The notes under the pieces are model-generated. The model was not told the DNA's origin. It did no database searches and worked only from the letters and a program-made list of their open reading frames with translations. Positions 14,546 through 64,000 of a DNA stretch of 64,000 bases are shown one piece after another. Position numbers and translations under genes: made by a program. Numbering within the stretch: position 1 is the stretch's first letter; each line of letters starts with the position of its first letter. Origin of the DNA: Pogonophryne albipinna (Eukaryota; Chordata; Actinopteri; Perciformes; Artedidraconidae); the NCBI GenBank assembly GCA_028583405.1, contig CM053260.1, positions 28,124,735 through 28,188,734 of the forward strand, written 5' to 3'.

Positions 14546-15671
14546 ACACTTCTTCAAAGAACATTCAAAAATACTGTTATCCCCTAATGATGATTAGAAT
14601 ATGTCGGTGACCCCAACCCAACAAGCTGAATCCATCCATCGTCCTTAAAGGATCCTTAACCATCCCAATCCATTCCTCTCTCAAGGTCATCAATCACGCA
14701 GCACACAGTGAATCCGGCCTGCCTCAGATTGGAAGACCACTCCTTCGTTTAAGGCGTACAGTGTGGCGATCCAGCTGTTAGTATCTGGAATTGCAAAGTA
14801 AAGAGGGGGGACAATGTAGATGGCGAGTGTCCCATTTCCACAGCTGATCTCCCCGACACGTTCATCCATCACTCGGACAGCTTCAGCGTCTCGTTAGCGG
14901 CTTCATGCGCTCCCCGGGGAACAGGCTAAGGAGCTGTTGGCTAACTTTGTCACCGGATAGTGGAGTGTACTTGATTCCTTACAAGGACGATGCTACGAGA
15001 GATCTAGGACATCAGGAATGTTTTGAAGCCCATGTAGAACTTTTAGATCTGCTTTGAGTTTGATACACTTTGAAGTAACTGGCACATAGGACATGAAGTT
15101 AATCAATTGACTATGTTTATGAAGTGCTTTATCCAGTCTTTACCACTCCTCAGAGCGCTTTCACAGCATTCACCATTTCACCTATACTTTCCCAAAGACA
15201 TATCGTCATGTTGACTTCAGGGATCAAACCTAAAAACCCCATAACGCACCTATAGCACGAGCTGCAGTAGCCACGATAACCCTACATATATTTGTGTATA
15301 TCGTGTTTTATAGCAATCTTTAGTCCTCTCTCAAAACATTCCTATTATCCCCTACCTCTGAATTGTATTCTAGCATGTTTAATTGGATTTGACCTTGGGT
15401 CTTCCAGTCCATAGTAGCACAGATGTTCCTGTATACTTTGCCAGCCACTTGGTTTGTTATGTGCTGCACTCTCTCAGGGGCTTATTCACACAATATCTTA
15501 CTTGAGGAATGAAGGAGACTTAAGATCCGGAGCTCCTGAGCCGAGGAACCCTACAGTATACCTGTAAAGCTCTTAACAAATAATCTGAGGGGAATTTCTT
15601 GTTGTTTGTTTTTAACTTGTAAAGCACTTTGAGCTGTATGTGTTGTGTGAAAAGTGCTATTTAATTAGAGC

Positions 15672-15700
15672 TTTATTATTATTATTATTATTATTATTAT
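15672..15700 (+). repeat. (TTA)n microsatellite
   Basis: About nine TTA units. The preceding text (cttgtaaagcactttgagct) resembles a fish repeat end. Confidence 0.85.
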
Positions 15701-16895
15701 ACCTCCGTCCCAATGGCAGAAGGTGAAAGTGATGGTGCATGGGGTCCAAGATGGAGGTAGCCTTTCTGACCACTTTCTGTAGGTTGGTGTTACTGTCCTT
15801 CTCATCCTAACATTCCTGTCATGAGAGGAAACTAACTTGTTGAGAATTTGTTCTTATGAGTCACATTTGATGTATTAAAACAAATTGACCAACCATCAAT
15901 GGAAAGCAATTCAAAATCAACAAATTGAGTCAAAAAAGTCAAATGATGGGCACAGGACCCTAACCCTAACTTGTTCATAGTAAGACTGTATTTAGTGGTA
16001 GTTCTGCATTGTTATTTTCAATTATCCATCATTTAAATCTTTCTCCACTGTCTTTTATGTTATTTTATTGATCTTTCAACCACAATTATGTAGAAACTCA
16101 CCAAATGAAAGCTTTCACCAGCCAACCGGTTGCACTTAAGTCTCTCTCCCTCCCTTACCCCCCCCCACCTTTACTCAACCCTGAGTCTCCTCACGCGTGG
16201 GACGATGATGTGCTTTCTCCAGTTCCCCGTTTTTCCAATGTATTTATTTACCCACTTATACAGGGAATAAATCAAGGTCAGCACACAATGCCGCACACGG
16301 CTATTAAGATTCATTGTAATGCAAATTCTCCTGAGGCGAGTGTACTACATTGACAGGTACTGACTCACCAAACAGTCACACACACACACACACATGCAAA
16401 GACACACACGTTTACCAACTTAGAGATTCGGTAAACTGTTTACTGAGAGGAGTGTGACGGAAAAAAGAAGTAGGATTCTATTTTCCCGTCTCCTTCTGTT
16501 TCATTATCCCTTCAGTATTCTTGACATTATTGCAGTCAATTTGACATCCATGCTTTAAAGTATAACAGATAGTGTTTCAAAGTTCTGTTCTGGAAAGACC
16601 ATTCAAAAACTGTTTTTGCTAGATGGTCATTCAATTGTTAGTTTTTTCTGTATTGTTGCATGCTGTTTAACTTTTACTTTGAACCAGGAGTTTACCTCTG
16701 AAGTTTTGCATGTTAGTTGTCAGTCATTTCAACAAAATGTGATAACTGAAACACAATTTTAATTTTAATTTGGCTAATAGTTCATTGTACTGCAAGTTCA
16801 ACGTTTGTTCAAATATGGCGTGTGCAAAGTGCCTTAATATTGCACGTGAAATCCAAAACGACCGATTTCCTGTTGGGTTTACGATATGCCACCAA

Positions 16896-17450
16896 TACCT
16901 CATTCACACCAACGCAACTCCGATTCAAGCTCCGTGCTAGAGCTTTTCAGGTTCAGAACCGGTTCTTCGGTTTAGCTCCGGCTCTTTTCACACTGCCCAG
17001 AGTCCGACTGGTGCTGCGTCATTGCGTCATCGTTTGCGTCATGACGTAACCGTTTGCGTGCCTGCTTCATAAAGCCAAACCGTGCGGAAACCCCTCACAG
17101 CTGACACCGACAACAACAACAACAATGGCCGATTGTGCTCCAGCTTCCTCTGTACCTCTTCGGAAGACCAGATTCCCAGTAGGTAGCTGGTCTCTTCATC
17201 GTTGTGTACAAGCTGGATAAAACGCGGGCTTTTTGTTGTTGTTCAGGAGTTGATCCGCCCCTGCCCCCGCCTCGACGTAAGCGTGACCTATGCGGTGCTT
17301 TTGCTCTGGCCGGACAATTTTTTGGTGCTTGAAACGAACCGGATTCCGGAGCTAAGAGGCTGCTCCGCTGCGGTGTGAACAGGAAAACCCGGTGCTTTTC
17401 AAGCTCCAGCTCCGAACCGGCCCTGAAACACCGTTGGTGTGAATGAGGTA
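16896..17450 (+). mobile_element. MITE-like element with TACCTCATTCACACC termini
   Basis: The left end TACCTCATTCACACCAACG is the reverse complement of the right end (cgttggtgtgaatgaggta). A CAA triplet flanks both sides. It is about 555 bp, GC-richer than its surroundings, with no transposase. Superfamily uncertain; Harbinger-like is possible from the 3-bp flank. Confidence 0.75.
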
Positions 17451-18531
17451 CAAGAGGCTTTTTGGGGGGTCTCCCCATGCGTCATATGCCTACCGAATGT
17501 CCGACTTGTATGTGAAACTACAACAAGGGGCTCAATTTGAGCAACTTTGTACGGGGTGCTAAAGAGCCGTTTTGCAATCACCGATAAAGAGACACTTAAA
17601 ATATTTTTTTTAAAAACACTCCTAACAAATGTGGCAAAAAACTCCAGCTTTTAAACATGTTAAGGCCCGTACAAACAGATGTATTCACGCAAATAATAAC
17701 AACTGTAGAGATTTCAAAAGGTCCTTCGCTCTATCTTTCTGGCGGTGCCTGGACTCTAAAAATAAAAAAATACTACAAAAATATGAAAATCATAATTTAA
17801 AAATCATAATTAGAATAAAATAGATAATCTTTTGAATCCCAATAGGATCCTTCAACCCCACGTTGTCGGTGTCGAGTTTATCACACGCAGTCTTCGCTCT
17901 GCACTCGCATTTCTACCTGATAAATTCATGTTGTTACTGTGGCGTCAACAGACACGCCGTGTGCATGTTGGTGTGTGTTTTTCATTATCATAACCTTTGC
18001 ATGTGTAGTGAAGTGAGTGTGTGTGTTTGTGTATCTGTGTGTGTGGAACTCCTGGTGAATCTGTCAGAGACTTCAAAGCGCTCGCCGTCTCTCTCCTTGA
18101 TGAACGAGCTGCTCCGATGTTTATCGTGACCTGCTTTTCAACTCAGGGGCTTCACAAAAAACATCAAGGGATGGGGGGGCTTACTGGGATGGAAAAGAGA
18201 GGAAGAGAAAATACTTTGGGATAAATACTGAGAATAGAAATAGTGTCTGAATCGTGGGGTGGCCCTGAAAGTAAAATAAAAGGACATGCGGCTTCCTCCT
18301 GTGTATGTGTTATATTTGTCACAGTTTTAAATCGTTAACCACTGGGGAATCAATTAAAGGCTCCATATCCTAATGTCGCTCAAATACATTTACACTGCGT
18401 TACGCTTGATAATAGTAGATATTTGAGTATATTTGTATCTTGATGAGTTATTGCACATATTGTAGTCGCTTTGTTTAAAAGCTAAATGAAAATGTAATGT
18501 TAAGAATTTCAGTAATTTGTATGTTTACATT

Positions 18532-18960
18532 TCAATCAATCAATCAATGTTTATTTATATAGCCCAATATCACAAATGTTACATTTGTCTCAGTGGTCTT
18601 CACAGTTTGTACAGAATATCAGTATGACAATACGACACCCTCTGTCCTTAGACCCTCTGTCCTTAGACCCTCTGTCCTTAGACCCTCACATCGTACAAGG
18701 AAAAACATCCGGAGAAAACCCACAGTTTAAAGGGGAAAATGGGAGAAACCTCAGGGAGAGCAACAGAGGAGGGATCCCTCTCCCAGGACGGACAGACGTG
18801 CAATAGATGCCGTGTGTAAATTGAAAAGATAATACATTTGCAACATATAGACCGAATGTTAGGAAATGCATGTGTGTATAATAGGAAGATGAATCCACGA
18901 GGAAATCCATCCAGGACTTATGATCCAGGACCACAGCATTAGGATCAGCCATGACTCAAG
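18532..18960 (+). repeat. Dispersed teleost repeat (TTTATATAGCCCAATATCAC family), copy 2
   Basis: It begins aatcaatcaatcaatg, then tttatatagcccaatatcac, and ends with gacagacgtgcaatagatgc. It contains three copies of a 15-bp unit (gaccctctgtcctta) near 18650. Related to 1-110 and 22985-23175. Confidence 0.8.
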
Positions 18961-20216
18961 ATCCCGGCGTAGATAGACACCAAAAAGAAATTTGGGGAAG
19001 CTGGGTTATTCGGAACATGAGAGTACACAGGTACACACAGAGAGAAGGAATACTTTTTCTTAATTTTACTATACACAAAGCGGGATGACTTCCCAAAGCC
19101 ACAAACAGCAGGTTAGTGTGTTGGCAGCACATAAACACAACCGGTGGTGTTTGCAGGTGAGAAGCCAGTGAGGGATCCAGATGGATAAAATAGCTTTTGA
19201 TACATTCACTGGAGTTGAACGCTTCAAAAATAATGTGAACTTTCACACACTTAACAGGTTAAAAAGTCACATTTCCATGAAGAAATGCGTCATGAGGGCA
19301 ATAAATACAGTGTGTTACGAAGAACAATTAGGGGGATTTTAATGGCTGCGATAAATACAGCCTTTTAAATTAAACGCCATTACACAGGATATCATTAAAA
19401 ATCTAATCTCATTGAATTGCATATTTCTGAGTGTGTGTGCCTCTGAGTATATGCATGTGAACTTATCGGGGACAAGCATGGGAACGTTTCGTTCTTTCCA
19501 ATGGGTTTAAAATGTCAGTAATCTAGAATTAATTGTAACTATTCGCTTTGTTGTAATTTCACCGATTCAATTTCATGGTTCTTTCAGCACCCTTGAAGTT
19601 TAAGCACCTTAAAATGGCCTTCTATAACATTAACAAGAAAAAGGTTAGGGAAACACTGCATCGGTAAACAAACACTTGGCATTCTGGGAAAAACATAAAT
19701 TACTATGAAGAAGCAAACACCCTGCTGCTGCTGCTTTCTGAGGGTATATGCAAGCTTTACCCCTGTCCCATTTACCACAGCAGAAGCCTATTAACGGCCT
19801 GGAAAGAGAATATATTTATCAGAGCCCCCTCCATTATTAATTAGTGCGGAGTTAAAAGTGAATATGTATCAGAGCAGCTGAATAAGGTTTAAACACGGTC
19901 TGGATTCTGAGGGTCTCACTGGGACTATCAAAAGTTCAGAGCCTTTCAGCCCAAATCTGAGTATGACTTTCATCTCCCCTGCTCCACGGTCTCTACGGTT
20001 ACAAAGCCTGTAATTATACATATTTGGAAGAGGGGGGTCAGGAGGGGGGTAAGTCCTAAAATGAATGAGGAGATGACACAGTTTTCAAAGGGTTGAAGCA
20101 GCATTGATATGCACAGCTTCCTATGGGCACGCCTATCTAAATGCATGGCCTGAGTGATTTTGGGAGAGCCTTTTCTCTCTCTATTTACTCTGTTTGCTCT
20201 CCATCTCTCTCTGCAG

Positions 20217-62642
<42,426 letters not shown>

Positions 62643-64000
62643 CTCCAACACTGAGCTTTCTCTGCTGAAATCTAGAAACCCAGACTCCTACAAGGACTAG
62701 AGGGACTCCGTGGAATTTTAGGATGAGCTGTTAATGAGAGAAGAGGATACGTGGGAACTTTACAAGACTTTTTCCTTGAGGGGTTGAAGAGCGAAAACAT
62801 TGAAACTATGGAGCAAGTAAACATGACTTATTTGGGACAAGTCCGACTTCATTTTCTTTTTCCTGTCCAGATTGCATTTTCTGATTTTAAAATGTCTTGT
62901 TTATAAATGGAAAGACTGCCTTAATAACCACACATTATTTTAATGTTATTGTCAACAAAGAGAAGATAATTTATCAATCATGAATTTTATTAGAGAGATA
63001 AAATTCACTGAACCGGGCAACAGCAAAAGTACATGGAGTAATGTCGTAGAGGTGGAGATGGCGGGTGTTTTCTGACTCGCTGATCACCTGCAGTCTTGAG
63101 TCAGTAAAAGTGGAGAAAGTGAGATTGTGCTCACCCGAGTTGTCGATCTTCTTCACAGTGGAGAAGACCTATCTCACCCCAGGCTATTAATACCAACAAC
63201 AGGCACATTTCTCCACCGTCTAACCTTGATGAATGACCCCAGGAGAGCCCTCCACCCAGGGTGAAGCTGCGTGGCGCACAATTACTGTACTTGGAAGATG
63301 TGTATTATTCAGTTTCAGTGCACTTTATTCTACAATGTCTCTGTGTTGAAGAGCCTTCGCAGTTGTGTCAAAAAATCTCAGCCACAACTGCAGCAATGAT
63401 GTTGGTCTGTAGAAGAAATAGCAGTTTGAAAATATTACATAAATTATGATTAACTACAAAGTATGAAAACAAAGAGGAAATATAGATATTTAACATTTAT
63501 TAGCGTAGTAAGTAGAGAGTCATGAGATTGATTTCCAAACTTTTGTCACTGTGACAGTTGTCGGAAGAGAACATTTATTTAATTTACATACAAAATACTA
63601 TTGCCAATTTCAAATACTATGATAAATACTGCATTTTCAATATATTGGAGTTTTCTTGTTAAATATTTTATTTAAAATGTAATCCAAATAGAGAGGTGTA
63701 TTGATGACGTTTTAGGACAACCCCGAAGTTAGCATCACAAGTGCTCTCTCAACAAGAAGCAATGAGATTTTCCTAATGGTCTTCGGTGTGTTGCGGCTAA
63801 TCATGCTAAACTAAAGACCGATATGTGTACCTTGGTAGTTTGATCAATTAATCTCAACTAAAGATTCACTTACTTAGAGTAAACTGTAGGACTTCTTTCC
63901 ATAATGTTACCAAAGATCTATGAAAACGAAGTTTGTTGGTATAAAATAGGAGAAAATCCCAAACAAGTGAACCTTCAGTTTAGATTATTTAGTCAAACTA
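62643..64000 (+). other. epha8: epha8 3' UTR and downstream sequence
   Basis: AT-rich non-coding sequence follows the stop codon. I saw no AATAAA or ATTAAA hexamer that would fix the cleavage site, so the UTR end is not placed. A fragment of a dispersed repeat starts about 63690. No second gene is visible before the window ends. Confidence 0.5.

Overview
The window is vertebrate nuclear DNA, most likely from a percomorph-type teleost. The evidence is widely spaced short coding exons with GT-AG junctions, very long (CA)n/(GT)n arrays, and dense fish-type repeats (hAT, piggyBac-like and Harbinger non-autonomous elements, L2/Rex-like LINE tails and a Ty3/gypsy fragment). No bacterial or plasmid features, CRISPR arrays, tRNA or rRNA genes were recognised.

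One host gene was found: the 3' two thirds of an Eph receptor tyrosine kinase on the + strand, best matched to EphA8 (epha8). Fourteen exons from 20217 to 62642 join without a frame break. They encode 741 residues plus a stop: the Cys-rich/EGF-like end, two fibronectin III repeats, the transmembrane helix, the juxtamembrane segment, the tyrosine kinase, the SAM domain and a C-terminal Val-His-Val tail. The signal peptide and ephrin-binding exons are not here, so positions 1-20216 are read as part of a long intron and the 5' exons should lie to the left of the window.

Layout: 1-20216 is intron with long CA/GT microsatellites, a 440-bp inverted duplication (1874-2310 and 9008-9453), a piggyBac-type MITE, a Harbinger element with a remnant MADF-type exon, and other short elements. 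Positions 20217-35887 carry the extracellular, transmembrane, juxtamembrane and first kinase exons. The intron 38219-46274 is dominated by a 5.2-kb minisatellite of about 141 units, each 37 bp. The intron 46485-57883 holds a nested repeat cluster: a tandemly duplicated 1.8-kb segment flanks a Ty3/gypsy-like gag-protease-3'LTR fragment whose ORF carries an SSRP1-like HMG-box piece, and one duplicate contains a LINE reverse transcriptase. Positions 57884-62642 hold the remaining kinase and SAM exons, with a hAT element in the last intron.

The points most worth following are the gag-HMG chimera, the higher-order structure of the 37-bp array, and an unusual splicing setting around the juxtamembrane exons: a GC donor, a UG tract next to an acceptor, a CA tract next to a donor, and a duplicated donor in the following intron. 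Family and gene names come from recalled motifs; no database search was run.
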